DNA of 35,428 bases from Syntrophomonas sp. (GCA_028693695.1 JAQUUV010000004.1:1-35428), one strand, 5' to 3'. Shown: positions 1-7,682, counted from the first letter of the stretch. A program made the numbers and translations. The notes: generated by a model not told the origin, from the letters alone.

Positions 1-155
1 ATGAAATTGCTTCCAGGCTTTAGGAGTATTACCACGCTTTGCAACATTATTGGCGACCGCTAGGGAGTACCAGTAGTGCCCGGAGGGTGACGCCTTGTCT
101 AGCACGAAAAATCCTCGGGGTATTCTGCCTTATTTATTCCTTGATAGTCCCTAAT
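1..155. repeat. Right-hand part of a MITE-like or IS-like repeat (copy A, partial)
   Basis: Bases 88-155 align without gaps, and with only a few mismatches, to 24905-24972, which is the right half of a complete 161-bp inverted-repeat element. The shared core runs from TGACGCCTTGTCTAGC through CCTCGG to the terminus TTGATAG(T/C)CCCTAAT. Bases 1-87 resemble the other copy only weakly, and the left end is not present, so this may be the end of a longer element that begins outside the window. A short open frame on + ends at a TAG at 61-63 and could be the tail of a protein inside such an element, but it is too short to identify. The right terminus lies inside the 3' end of the diguanylate cyclase gene. 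Confidence 0.6.
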
Positions 156-1912
156 TTGTCATTTATCATGGAACAGGTTGATTCATGCGTACTAGCTTTA
201 AATGTGTACATTTGATTATCAGCTTCTGCAAATACTTTTTCTAGTAGTTGATCAGGTTCGGATTTTACTGCATACCCTATGGATATGGATAAGGGGAGTT
301 GGGGACTGGTAGCCCTATATTCCTCTAGCGTTTCCAAAATTCGTTTGCCGGACTGCTCTAGTACTTCCTTAGATGTCTCTGCTAACAGGACGGCAAATTC
401 GTCTCCCCCGATACGAGCCACCACATCGCCGTCCCGAAAACAGCTTTTCAATACGGTGGCAGCTGACTTTATTAGTTCGTCACCGCTTTGGTGGCCTAGG
501 GTGTCATTGATAATTTTCAGTCCATCTATATCGGCTACGATAACACCTACCGGCAAGAAACGGTTGCTATCCAATCGGATCATCTCTTCATCAAAATAGG
601 CACGATTATGTAGTCCGGTTAGGGCATCATGCAAACCCAAGTACTGCAATTTTTCTTCCAGAAGCTTGCTTTCCGTAATATCCCGTCCTACCACCTGGTA
701 TTCCACTATGTTCCTCATATCGTCAAAAAGTGCCCGGTAATTCCACTGTTGCCAGCAGATTCGACCATTAGGCATTCGTATACGCTGCTCAATTCTGGCA
801 ACGGGATTATCAATGGTGATAGCTTTGAAACTATGCCTAAATTGATTCCGATCTTCTTCTAGAACCCAAGGGCGGAAGCGGGAGCCTATCAACTGCCCTT
901 TGCTTATACTAAAATATCGGCAAAAGGCTTCGTTGACAAAAGTAAAGCTGCCATCTTTCTGGAATCGACAGATTAATTCGGTTTGATCTTCAACCACCAT
1001 TCGATAAAGGGCCTCACTTTGTAACAAGGCTTCTTCCAGTTTTTTTTGCCCAGTTATATCTCGAATAATTGTTTCATAATACTGTATGGTGCCGTCTTGG
1101 TTTCTAACTGCAATACTGGTATAAGCAAGGATTACCTCATAACCGTCATGGGCAATCAGTTTTAAAGTAATATCCTTAATTATATCGATACCTTGGTTCA
1201 TTTGATTTAAAATGTATTTCAACTCACCTAATGAATCTGGGTGGATGATTTGAAAAACCAGACGAGGGTTGCTTAACCAGTCTTCCAAGGAATAACCCAA
1301 GAGTTTTTCGGCTGTGGTATTGGCATAGATAATCTGGCCATTATCAGCTCTTATCCGGAAAATGACTTCTCCTACATAGGTGGTCAGTCGTTCATAACTT
1401 TCATTTAGTGCCTTAATATGTTCTTCCTGTTGCTTACGGGTCGTAATATCCTGGTTGATGGATCCTATCCATAGGCAATGTTCGCTGGCATCGTAAATAG
1501 GCTGGCAACTGTGACTGATCCAACGGGTTTCTCCATCCCTGGTAATTATACGGAACTCAATGTCTTGGGAAGGTTGTTCTCCTTTCCAACAGATATGCTT
1601 GTCCCATAACTCCCGGTCAGCAGGATGAACCATTTGCTTTATGAGATGCGGCGATTCCTGTATTTCTTGGGGTTTATACCCGGTTATCGTCTCGCCGGCC
1701 GCGGAACTATAAACAATATCACCATTCTTACTCGCCCAGTAGACCCAATTGTGCGACATTTCGGGTATGCTTCTGAAATAGAGGTTGTCAGCCAAAGCTT
1801 TTTTATATCTTTTTATAATATCCAGATTGTTTAATTCCAAGCTATGAATTACCTGCCGCAGTTGTTGTAACTCATTTGATAATTCCTCTTTTGATTTACT
1901 ATGACCCTTCAT
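134..1912 (-). CDS. Cytoplasmic diguanylate cyclase with three PAS domains (PAS-PAS-PAS-GGDEF)
   Basis: The product probably makes cyclic di-GMP from two GTP in response to a ligand or redox signal sensed by its PAS domains. From the N-terminus there is a short coiled-coil-like stretch (about residues 1-40), then three PAS/PAC units (about 45-160, 170-290 and 295-420), each ending in a [R/I]DIT-type PAC motif, and a GGDEF domain. The active-site GGDEF is intact (about 502-506) and an RDGD inhibitory I-site sits five residues before it, so feedback inhibition is expected. No membrane segment is visible, so sensing is cytosolic. I chose ATG at 1912 (592 aa) because AAAGGATGG lies about 9 nt upstream; the TTG at 1930 would place that ribosome site inside the gene. 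The last six residues (LGTIKE) and the stop are encoded by the end of the flanking repeat. The gene is divergent from the receiver gene at 2114. Confidence 0.9.
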   Translation of the reverse strand: MKGHSKSKEELSNELQQLRQVIHSLELNNLDIIKRYKKALADNLYFRSIPEMSHNWVYWASKNGDIVYSSAAGETITGYKPQEIQESPHLIKQMVHPADRELWDKHICWKGEQPSQDIEFRIITRDGETRWISHSCQPIYDASEHCLWIGSINQDITTRKQQEEHIKALNESYERLTTYVGEVIFRIRADNGQIIYANTTAEKLLGYSLEDWLSNPRLVFQIIHPDSLGELKYILNQMNQGIDIIKDITLKLIAHDGYEVILAYTSIAVRNQDGTIQYYETIIRDITGQKKLEEALLQSEALYRMVVEDQTELICRFQKDGSFTFVNEAFCRYFSISKGQLIGSRFRPWVLEEDRNQFRHSFKAITIDNPVARIEQRIRMPNGRICWQQWNYRALFDDMRNIVEYQVVGRDITESKLLEEKLQYLGLHDALTGLHNRAYFDEEMIRLDSNRFLPVGVIVADIDGLKIINDTLGHQSGDELIKSAATVLKSCFRDGDVVARIGGDEFAVLLAETSKEVLEQSGKRILETLEEYRATSPQLPLSISIGYAVKSEPDQLLEKVFAEADNQMYTFKASTHESTCSMINDKLGTIKE

Positions 1913-2026
1913 TAGAATCCATCCTTTCAAAATGTATTGATTGAGAGGTTTGAAAGTTCATCAGAGGGTAATATGCAATGAATAAACACCAAATAAACAT
2001 GTTTGTTACAATAAGGAACTATTTAC

Positions 2027-2047
2027 CTTTATTATAGTATAATAAAG
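2027..2047. promoter_or_regulatory. Perfect 9-bp inverted repeat between divergent genes
   Basis: CTTTATTAT, three bases, then ATAATAAAG form a perfect palindrome in the AT-rich region between the diguanylate cyclase (-) and the receiver/zinc-ribbon gene (+). It contains a TATAAT hexamer at 2038-2043 that could be a -10 box for the + gene, though no good -35 is seen. It could be an operator serving both genes, or simply AT-rich promoter sequence. Confidence 0.35.
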
Positions 2048-2113
2048 ATAATATATCGAAATAAATAGAAATAGAATGGCTTTTGAAGTGGAAAACAAGC
2101 TTCTGGAGAGTGG

Positions 2114-2647
2114 GTGTGGGAAACGGTGAAGAAGGTCTTGGTAGTAAATGATTCGAGGTTTGAAAGAAAGATAATGAGAGATATGCTCATTAATTTGGGT
2201 TATGAGGTGAAAACTACAAACGAATATGAGGTATTAATTCTTTTGGATAGCTTTAATCCTGATATTGTAATTGCCAATATGAATATGACTAATATAACCG
2301 GCGATAGGCTTATTCAGAATATAAAAGAGAGAAGACCAACGACGAAATGCTACTTATCGTCCTGTAGCGAGATTAGTCCAGAATACTCACAGAACCAGTG
2401 GATTGATGGTGTTTTTGCTACTCCTATAAATCCAGGATCTCTGGTAACAATCTTAGAGAAGGAAGAGATGGAAAAACCAAAGCCGCTCGAAGAGGTAAAG
2501 GATTTAGTAGCTAATTGCAGTCTTGAGGAGAACTTTCATGACGAAAATGACGTGACTAGGTTTACGTTTTGCCCTTATTGCGGGAATACACTGAGTGCAA
2601 GCAGTGGAAAATTTGTTTTCTGTCCTTTCTGTGGGACCAAAATATAA
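2114..2647 (+). CDS. Degenerate receiver-domain protein with C-terminal zinc ribbon
   Basis: Residues 5-115 have the pattern of a response-regulator receiver: VLVVNDS with an acidic pair position (N12, D13), a PDIVIANMNM strand and a final FATPINP segment. The phosphoacceptor Asp is Asn (N55), and the conserved Lys before Pro is Thr (T103), so ordinary phosphorylation is unlikely and this is a pseudo-receiver. A linker of about 35 charged residues leads to a four-cysteine zinc ribbon (CPYC at 153-156, CPFC at 170-173), a fold usually used for nucleic acid or protein contacts. The GTG start at 2114 has GGAG about 5 nt upstream; a GTG at 2126 is an alternative. It lies opposite a diguanylate cyclase, which may hint at a shared signalling role. 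Function unknown. Confidence 0.8.
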   Translation: MWETVKKVLVVNDSRFERKIMRDMLINLGYEVKTTNEYEVLILLDSFNPDIVIANMNMTNITGDRLIQNIKERRPTTKCYLSSCSEISPEYSQNQWIDGVFATPINPGSLVTILEKEEMEKPKPLEEVKDLVANCSLEENFHDENDVTRFTFCPYCGNTLSASSGKFVFCPFCGTKI

Positions 2648-2688
2648 GGGGCTATCAAAAATGGGGACTTATTATTTCGTGATCCCCT
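2647..2688. repeat. Minimal or deleted copy of the AGGGGCTATCA repeat (copy C)
   Basis: The sequence starts with AGGGGCTATCA, overlapping the TAA stop of the preceding gene, and ends with TGATCCCCT followed by AAT. These match the left and right ends of the 161-bp element at 24809-24969. The 42-bp unit folds as a hairpin with a 2-nt bulge and could also help terminate transcription. It may be an internally deleted copy. Confidence 0.45.
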
Positions 2689-2746
2689 AATATAATAGAG
2701 TATAATATTATTTAGAATGAGGTTTTTTTAGGGGAGGATAGGAAAG

Positions 2747-3427
2747 ATGAGCAGCTTGAAAGCAGGTTTAACGAGTGTTATGGCTAGGTTTAAGGATCCA
2801 GTGAGTGGTTTGACTCACCTTGCGGGCGCTCTATTATCAATCATAGGGTTGGTTGTTTTGGTTAGATATGCAGAAAGGTATGCTACGGTCAAGCATATCG
2901 TTTCCTTCGCTATATTTGGCGCTACTCTGATCTTGCTGTATGGTGCCAGCGCGGTATACCATCTTTTAAATATTTCGGATAAAATCAACACGCTCCTGAG
3001 GCGCATTGACCACATGATGATCTATGTGTTGATAGCTGGTACATATACGCCTATCTGTGTTATTGGTCTGACTGGTGCATGGGGAGTAAGCATGCTGATT
3101 ATGGTCTGGGTTCTGGCCGCAATTGGGATTATTATGACTGTAGTGTGGTTTGGAGCACCACGCTGGTTAACCACTGCAGTTTACTTGCTGATGGGATGGT
3201 TGGTTGTTATTGCTTTTTATCCGCTCATACATTCCTTGCCGGTAGGAGGAATAACATGGTTGGTGATAGGCGGTCTGCTATACACCATGGGAGCTGTTAT
3301 TTATGGTTTCAAATGGCCGAACATAACTTCGCGATGGTTCGGCTTTCACGAGATTTTTCACCTGTTTGTAATTGGGGGAAGTCTAGGCCACTTCTGGTTG
3401 ATGTTTAGATATCTGATGTATGTATAA
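2747..3427 (+). CDS. trhA: Hemolysin III family membrane protein (PAQR/TrhA family)
   Basis: The 226-residue product is a seven-helix integral membrane protein of the hemolysin III/YqfA family. The hallmark motifs are present: SAVYHLL after the second helix, RIDHMMIYVLIAGTYTP around residues 85-102, and GFHEIFHLFVIGG near the C-terminus, together supplying the conserved Ser, Asp and His residues thought to form a metal site in PAQR proteins. TrhA homologues in other bacteria have been linked to membrane fatty-acid homeostasis; cytolytic activity is not established for most members. The length is typical. The ATG at 2747 follows AGGGGAGGATAGGAAAG. It appears to be a single-gene unit after a TATAAT-rich stretch near 2690-2710. 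Confidence 0.9.
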   Translation: MSSLKAGLTSVMARFKDPVSGLTHLAGALLSIIGLVVLVRYAERYATVKHIVSFAIFGATLILLYGASAVYHLLNISDKINTLLRRIDHMMIYVLIAGTYTPICVIGLTGAWGVSMLIMVWVLAAIGIIMTVVWFGAPRWLTTAVYLLMGWLVVIAFYPLIHSLPVGGITWLVIGGLLYTMGAVIYGFKWPNITSRWFGFHEIFHLFVIGGSLGHFWLMFRYLMYV

Positions 3428-3548
3428 ATGGTGGGCAATAAATGATTATTAGAGCAGGTACATTATTGAATAGGTTACGCCTACATGAATCATTGAGGGA
3501 AAGGAAAATCGGCCATTATAAAAAAGTTAGCGATAGGGGGGCATTATT

Positions 3549-4067
3549 ATGGAGGAAAAAGAATTGACATCAGGGGTGCGAACCATTCATCAACGTGAAG
3601 CTTGGGTGGAAGGAATATTTACACGGGTAAAAAGTGTTATCGGTAATTATGGCAACCCTCAAGTATCCACTTGTAGTTCCCTGTGTGTGACTTCTCTTAA
3701 AAACTCCTACGTGAGAGGTCAGATTTTTCCTTTTATCAATATTCCTATTCGCTATCGGGAAAAGGAACTCTTAGGTTTGTACGAATATTTTGGCGAGCAA
3801 ATGCCGCTTGTGGATAAGCATATCTATTGCGATTTCGTGGTTCATTCTATTTATTATGCTGAAAACAAGGAGCCTGCGTCTATCAAAACCATGGAAGACC
3901 GCGCCAGGCAGATCTTTAAAGATAAGGGTTATGAAATATTGAATTTTGAAGATGGGATGGCGACTATAACCATTGACCGCAAGGTTGTGGAAGAGGAAGA
4001 GGAATTTACTAACTTACTTAAAAGCCTGCTGGATGGGGCTATTAAAATGCAGGTGGAGACTGAATAG
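3549..4067 (+). CDS. Conserved-looking hypothetical protein, 172 aa
   Basis: I do not recognise this family. It is a soluble protein with no signal peptide or membrane helix. It has a cysteine-containing STCSSLCVTS segment near residue 40, an aromatic-rich middle (IYCDFVVHSIYYAEN, about 96-110) and an acidic stretch of five glutamates near residue 150. The ATG at 3549 is preceded by a G-rich stretch (GGGGGG, about 7 nt upstream). It ends 32 bp before the methionine aminopeptidase gene on the same strand, so the two may be co-transcribed. Coding likelihood rests on the uninterrupted frame, the ribosome site and the gene spacing. Confidence 0.65.
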   Translation: MEEKELTSGVRTIHQREAWVEGIFTRVKSVIGNYGNPQVSTCSSLCVTSLKNSYVRGQIFPFINIPIRYREKELLGLYEYFGEQMPLVDKHIYCDFVVHSIYYAENKEPASIKTMEDRARQIFKDKGYEILNFEDGMATITIDRKVVEEEEEFTNLLKSLLDGAIKMQVETE

Positions 4068-4099
4068 AAAATATATAGTGAATCAGGGAGGGTACGAAC

Positions 4100-4966
4100 A
4101 TTTATTACATTTCGCGTAATGACCCGTGTTGGTGCGGGAGTGCTAAGAAATATAAAAAATGCCATTTGGAGCAGGATGCTCGGTTGGAGCAAATGAAGCT
4201 GGAGGGCTATCCGGTTCCCGGCCGGAAGCTTTATAAAAATGAGCAACAGATCGCTGGGATTGGCCGGGCCTGCCAGTTGAGCAAGCAAATTCTGGAAATG
4301 GTTAGAGAGAAAATTAATGTCGGTATTACTACTAATGAGATCAACCAATGGGTACATGAATATACTATTGAACACGGTGCTATCCCTGCTACTTTGAATT
4401 ATGAGGGCTTTCCCAAGAGCGTCTGCACTTCACTCAATAATGTGATTTGTCATGGCATTCCGAATGATACTCCTTTAGAGGACGGTGATATTATAAACGT
4501 GGATGTTACCTCCATATTGGATGGATATTATGGCGATGTAAGCCAGATGTTTCTCGTCGGAGAACCTTCCCAAGAGGCGCGAGAACTGGTTACGGTAGCA
4601 CGGGAGTGCCTTTACTTGGGAATAGAACAGGTAAAACCCTTTAACCGGATTGGGGATATAGCATATGCCATAGAGCAGCATGCGAATCGGCACGGTTATT
4701 CGGTTGTTCAGGATTACGGCGGGCATGGGGTAGGTCTTGATTTTCACGAAGAGCCTTTTGTGCAACATTATGGCGACCGGGACTGCGGTATGGTATTGGT
4801 TCCCAACATGGTCTTTACGATTGAGCCAATGATCAATGCTGGCAGCTATAAGTGTAAAAAGCTGAGGGACGGCTGGACGACGGTAACGCGTGATGGTTCC
4901 CTTTCGGCCCAATGGGAGCATACCGTACGAGTAACAGAAACCGGTGTGGAAATATTGAGCGAGTAA
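4100..4966 (+). CDS. map: Type I methionine aminopeptidase with N-terminal SEC-C zinc motif, apparent ATT start
   Basis: The enzyme removes the initiator methionine from nascent proteins. With an ATT start at 4100 it is 288 aa. Residues 5-22 form a SEC-C motif (NDPCWCGSAKKYKKCH), which is common at the N-terminus of clostridial MetAPs, and the pita-bread catalytic domain follows. Predicted metal ligands are D135, D146, H209, E242 and E273, with H118 in the CHGIPN motif. No ATG, GTG or TTG lies between the upstream in-frame stop (4079-4081) and a TTG at 4166. That TTG has no ribosome site and would cut off the whole SEC-C motif. GGGAGGG at 4086-4092 sits 7 nt before ATT 4100, so a rare ATT initiation codon (or a base error in an ATG) is the best reading. 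A 35-bp hairpin begins on the last base of the stop codon. Confidence 0.88.
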   Translation: MYYISRNDPCWCGSAKKYKKCHLEQDARLEQMKLEGYPVPGRKLYKNEQQIAGIGRACQLSKQILEMVREKINVGITTNEINQWVHEYTIEHGAIPATLNYEGFPKSVCTSLNNVICHGIPNDTPLEDGDIINVDVTSILDGYYGDVSQMFLVGEPSQEARELVTVARECLYLGIEQVKPFNRIGDIAYAIEQHANRHGYSVVQDYGGHGVGLDFHEEPFVQHYGDRDCGMVLVPNMVFTIEPMINAGSYKCKKLRDGWTTVTRDGSLSAQWEHTVRVTETGVEILSE

Positions 4967-5038
4967 GAGACACAAGGGGACGCTTTTGCTGTGTCATTTC
5001 GCAGAAATGACACAGCAAAAGCGTCCCCTTGTGTCTCT
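4966..5038. repeat. 35-bp perfect inverted repeat with 3-nt loop after map
   Basis: The arms at 4966-5000 and 5004-5038 are exact reverse complements, separated by GCA. The arm contains CACAAGGGGACGC, so the hairpin belongs to the GGGGAC/GTCCCC group seen again at 17353-17391 and 21087-21120. It starts on the last base of the map stop codon. There is no downstream T-run, so it is not a textbook terminator. It may be a REP-like mobile palindrome or a 3' mRNA stabiliser. Confidence 0.85.
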
Positions 5039-5147
5039 GTCCCTCTGTTTGGGTGATTGAGAAAGTTGCGAGAAATTGCTACAATGTAGGGCAGGTAATA
5101 TTTAATGTTGCAAATAAATTATAAATAATTATTAGGAGGGTTAACTG

Positions 5148-6236
5148 GTGCATAAGAAGTTATTTATCCCCGGACCAGTGGAAGTTAGACCAGATGTGCT
5201 GGCGAAAATGGCTACGCCTATGATTGGGCACCGCGGTAAGGAGGCATCTGAGTTACAAAGGCGAATTAGCGACAAAATGAGAAAGCTTTTTTACACGGAT
5301 GAAGCCATATTGCTATCAACCTCGTCCGGCAGCGGCCTGATGGAAGGGGCAGTGCGCTCCTGTACCCTGAAAAGGGCGGCAATCTTTTCCGTCGGAGCGT
5401 TTGGTAATAGATGGTTTGAAATAGCTGAGAATAATAATGTCCCGGCAGACTTGTTTCAGGTCGAATGGGGTACAGCTACCACTCCGGCACTGGTGGATGA
5501 AGTTTTGGCCACTGGTAAATATGACCTGATTACTATAACTCACAATGAAACCTCAACTGGATTAATGAACCCGGTGGAAGATATAGCTGCGATTATGAAG
5601 AAATATCCGGATGTGGTCTACTGTCTGGATGCAGTAAGCTCTGCGGGGGGCACCAAGATTGAGGTCGATAAACTAGGGGTGGACATATGTATCACTTCCA
5701 CTCAGAAGGCTCTGGGCTTGCCACCGGGGATGGCAATTTGCTCCTTTTCACAGAAGGCGATAGATAAGGCTGGACGGGTTCCACACCGCGGTAGTTATCT
5801 GGATTTGCTTTCTATATATGATTACATCCTTAAAAAGGACTATCAATATCCTTCTACACCTTCTTTGTCCCATATGTTTGCATTAGACTACCAGTTGGAT
5901 AGGATTATGGAAGAGGGACTGGATAATCGTTTCGAACGGCATAAGGAAATGGCTGAAGAAGTACGGATCTGGGCTCGTGAGCACTTTGCCCTTTTTGCGG
6001 AGGAGAGATACCTTTCCAACACCCTTACGACTATAACCAACACCCGAGGAATTGACGTAGGAGCTTTGAACAAAGAGCTGGGTGCCAGGGGATACCAGAT
6101 TTCTAACGGTTATGGCAAGATGAAAGACAAGACCTTCCGTATTGCTCACATGGCCGATTGTACCCTGGATGAAATAAAGGATCTGTTGGGTAATATTGAT
6201 GATATTTTAGGATTTAATAACTCGGGGTCAAAATAA
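5148..6236 (+). CDS. Class V pyridoxal-phosphate aminotransferase (serine-pyruvate/alanine-glyoxylate type)
   Basis: The product is a 362-residue fold-type I PLP enzyme of the alanine-glyoxylate/serine-pyruvate aminotransferase group. The N-terminal PGPVEVRP and the TSSGSGLMEGAV phosphate-binding segment are typical. The PLP-binding lysine is K187 in STQKALGLPPG, and the cofactor Asp lies in CLDAVSS. In anaerobic Firmicutes such enzymes often serve serine synthesis or serine/glyoxylate transamination, so a role in serine metabolism is inferred; the exact substrate is not determined by sequence. GTG at 5148 follows AGGAGG at about 9 nt. The C-terminal NNSGSK and stop are encoded by a partial copy of the repeat that lies just downstream. 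The DUF1015 gene follows after 52 bp, likely in the same transcript. Confidence 0.85.
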   Translation: MHKKLFIPGPVEVRPDVLAKMATPMIGHRGKEASELQRRISDKMRKLFYTDEAILLSTSSGSGLMEGAVRSCTLKRAAIFSVGAFGNRWFEIAENNNVPADLFQVEWGTATTPALVDEVLATGKYDLITITHNETSTGLMNPVEDIAAIMKKYPDVVYCLDAVSSAGGTKIEVDKLGVDICITSTQKALGLPPGMAICSFSQKAIDKAGRVPHRGSYLDLLSIYDYILKKDYQYPSTPSLSHMFALDYQLDRIMEEGLDNRFERHKEMAEEVRIWAREHFALFAEERYLSNTLTTITNTRGIDVGALNKELGARGYQISNGYGKMKDKTFRIAHMADCTLDEIKDLLGNIDDILGFNNSGSK

Positions 6237-6269
6237 AACTAAATAACTCGGGGTCTGACCCCGAGTTAT
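6226..6269. repeat. CTCGGGGTC palindrome with a partial direct copy in the upstream gene
   Basis: ATAACTCGGGGTC (6243-6255), T, then GACCCCGAGTTAT (6257-6269) form a perfect 13-bp-arm palindrome between the aminotransferase and DUF1015 genes. A direct copy of its left arm, AATAACTCGGGGTC, lies at about 6225-6238 and overlaps the end of the aminotransferase frame. The layout suggests a small mobile palindrome whose insertion or partial duplication rewrote the C-terminal codons of the upstream gene. Confidence 0.75.
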
Positions 6270-6288
6270 AATCTGGGAGGATTTGGCG

Positions 6289-7533
6289 ATGGCAGTGATA
6301 AGACCTTTTCGGGCGGTTAGGCCGGTGCCGGAGTTGGCAGGGAAGGTAGCGGCTCTCCCCTATGACGTTATGAGCAGTGAAGAAGCCCGGGAGATGGTGA
6401 AGGATAATCCCTATTCTTTCCTGCATGTAGATAAAGCGGAGATCACCTTGAACCGTGATGTAGATTTATATGACCTGAGGGTATATGAGAAAGCTCGGGA
6501 TAACTTGCAGGGGATGATTGATAGCGGGGTATTGGCCGAAGAGGAACGACCCTGTCTCTACATTTACCGCCAGGTTATGGATGGGCGGGCGCAAACCGGA
6601 ATTGTAGCCTGTGCTTCCATAGATGACTATTTAAATAACATTATTAAGAAACATGAACTTACCAGGGCCGATAAAGAAATGGATCGCACGAGGCATGTGG
6701 ATTACTGCGATGCTAATACCGGACCTATATTTCTGACCTATCAGTTCCAGACGGAGATAAATGAAATCGTGGCCGATTGGACAAGAAAGGAGCCGGTCTA
6801 CAATATTCATTCTGATGATGGTATTGACCATATCGTATGGGTAATAAATGATGATATGGCTATTAACAGGCTTATAGCCTTGTTTGAACAGGTGGAGTGC
6901 CTGTATATTGCAGATGGGCATCACCGTTCAGCATCTGCCGTTCGAGTGGGGCAGACGCGCAGGCAGGCTAAGCCTGAGTATACTGGGGAAGAAAGCTTCA
7001 ATCACTTCCTGTCAGTGATATTTCCTGACCAAGACTTGTATATTATGGACTATAACCGGGTGGTCAAGGATTTGCACGGCTTATCCGCTAAGGAATTCAT
7101 GACGCAGGTAGCGGAGAGTTTTTCAATAAAGCAACATGAAGGGGACGAACCTTTTAAGCCTCTGCACAAGCATAGCTTTGGTATGTATATGAAGGGACAA
7201 TGGTATGAACTGGAGTCCAGGGAAGGCAGCTTTGATGCCGTTGATCCGGTTGCCAGACTGGATGTTTCCATACTACAGAATAATATATTAAGACCTCTGC
7301 TGGGGATTGAAGACCCACGTACTGACAAGCGAATTGATTTTGTGGGCGGTATTAGGGGACTAAAAGAACTGGAGAAAAGGGTAGACGAAGGTATGCAGGT
7401 AGCTTTTTCGATGTATCCCACTACGATTCAAGACTTGATGGATATTGCCGATGCCGGTCAGGTTATGCCCCCTAAATCTACTTGGTTTGAACCCAAGCTG
7501 AGAAGTGGGCTGTTCATTCATAAATTGTCATAA
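6289..7533 (+). CDS. DUF1015 family protein (SerC-like context), 414 aa
   Basis: This matches the DUF1015 family by its opening IRPFRAVRP, the LPYDVMSSEEAREM segment, the HVDKAEI stretch and the central YIADGHHRSASAVRVG motif. The biochemical function is not established. In many Clostridia the family sits beside serine-pathway aminotransferase and dehydrogenase genes, and here it follows the class V aminotransferase, which supports a metabolic link. ATG at 6289 is preferred because GGGAGG lies 8 nt upstream; a TTG at 6283 is too close to that site. The product looks soluble and is of usual length for the family. Confidence 0.85.
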   Translation: MAVIRPFRAVRPVPELAGKVAALPYDVMSSEEAREMVKDNPYSFLHVDKAEITLNRDVDLYDLRVYEKARDNLQGMIDSGVLAEEERPCLYIYRQVMDGRAQTGIVACASIDDYLNNIIKKHELTRADKEMDRTRHVDYCDANTGPIFLTYQFQTEINEIVADWTRKEPVYNIHSDDGIDHIVWVINDDMAINRLIALFEQVECLYIADGHHRSASAVRVGQTRRQAKPEYTGEESFNHFLSVIFPDQDLYIMDYNRVVKDLHGLSAKEFMTQVAESFSIKQHEGDEPFKPLHKHSFGMYMKGQWYELESREGSFDAVDPVARLDVSILQNNILRPLLGIEDPRTDKRIDFVGGIRGLKELEKRVDEGMQVAFSMYPTTIQDLMDIADAGQVMPPKSTWFEPKLRSGLFIHKLS

Positions 7534-7643
7534 GTACTGGGATTTATATCTTATTGAATAAGTGGAGATGAATGGATGAAGGGCAAAAGGATTCTCCTTG
7601 TCACTCTCATGCTTAGGCATTTATAATTTAAATAAATGAGTGG

Positions 7644-7671
7644 GTGGGTGATGGCAAAAACCATCACCCAC
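7644..7671. terminator. Hairpin between convergent genes
   Basis: GTGGGTGATGG (7644-7654), CAAAAA, then CCATCACCCAC (7661-7671) form a perfect 11-bp stem between the DUF1015 gene (+) and the acyl-CoA dehydrogenase gene (-). Neither side has a long T-run, so it is a weak or bidirectional terminator candidate. Confidence 0.55.
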
Positions 7672-7682
7672 AACCATCATTA

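Noticed and set aside
1..63. Short plus-strand frame from base 1 to the TAG at 61-63 as a gene
   Set aside because: Only about 20 residues are visible, the upstream part is outside the window, and no family can be recognised; it is mentioned only as part of the left-edge repeat.
4166..4966. TTG 4166 as the start of methionine aminopeptidase
   Set aside because: No ribosome binding site precedes it, and it would discard a clear in-frame SEC-C motif that has a well-placed GGGAGGG upstream.
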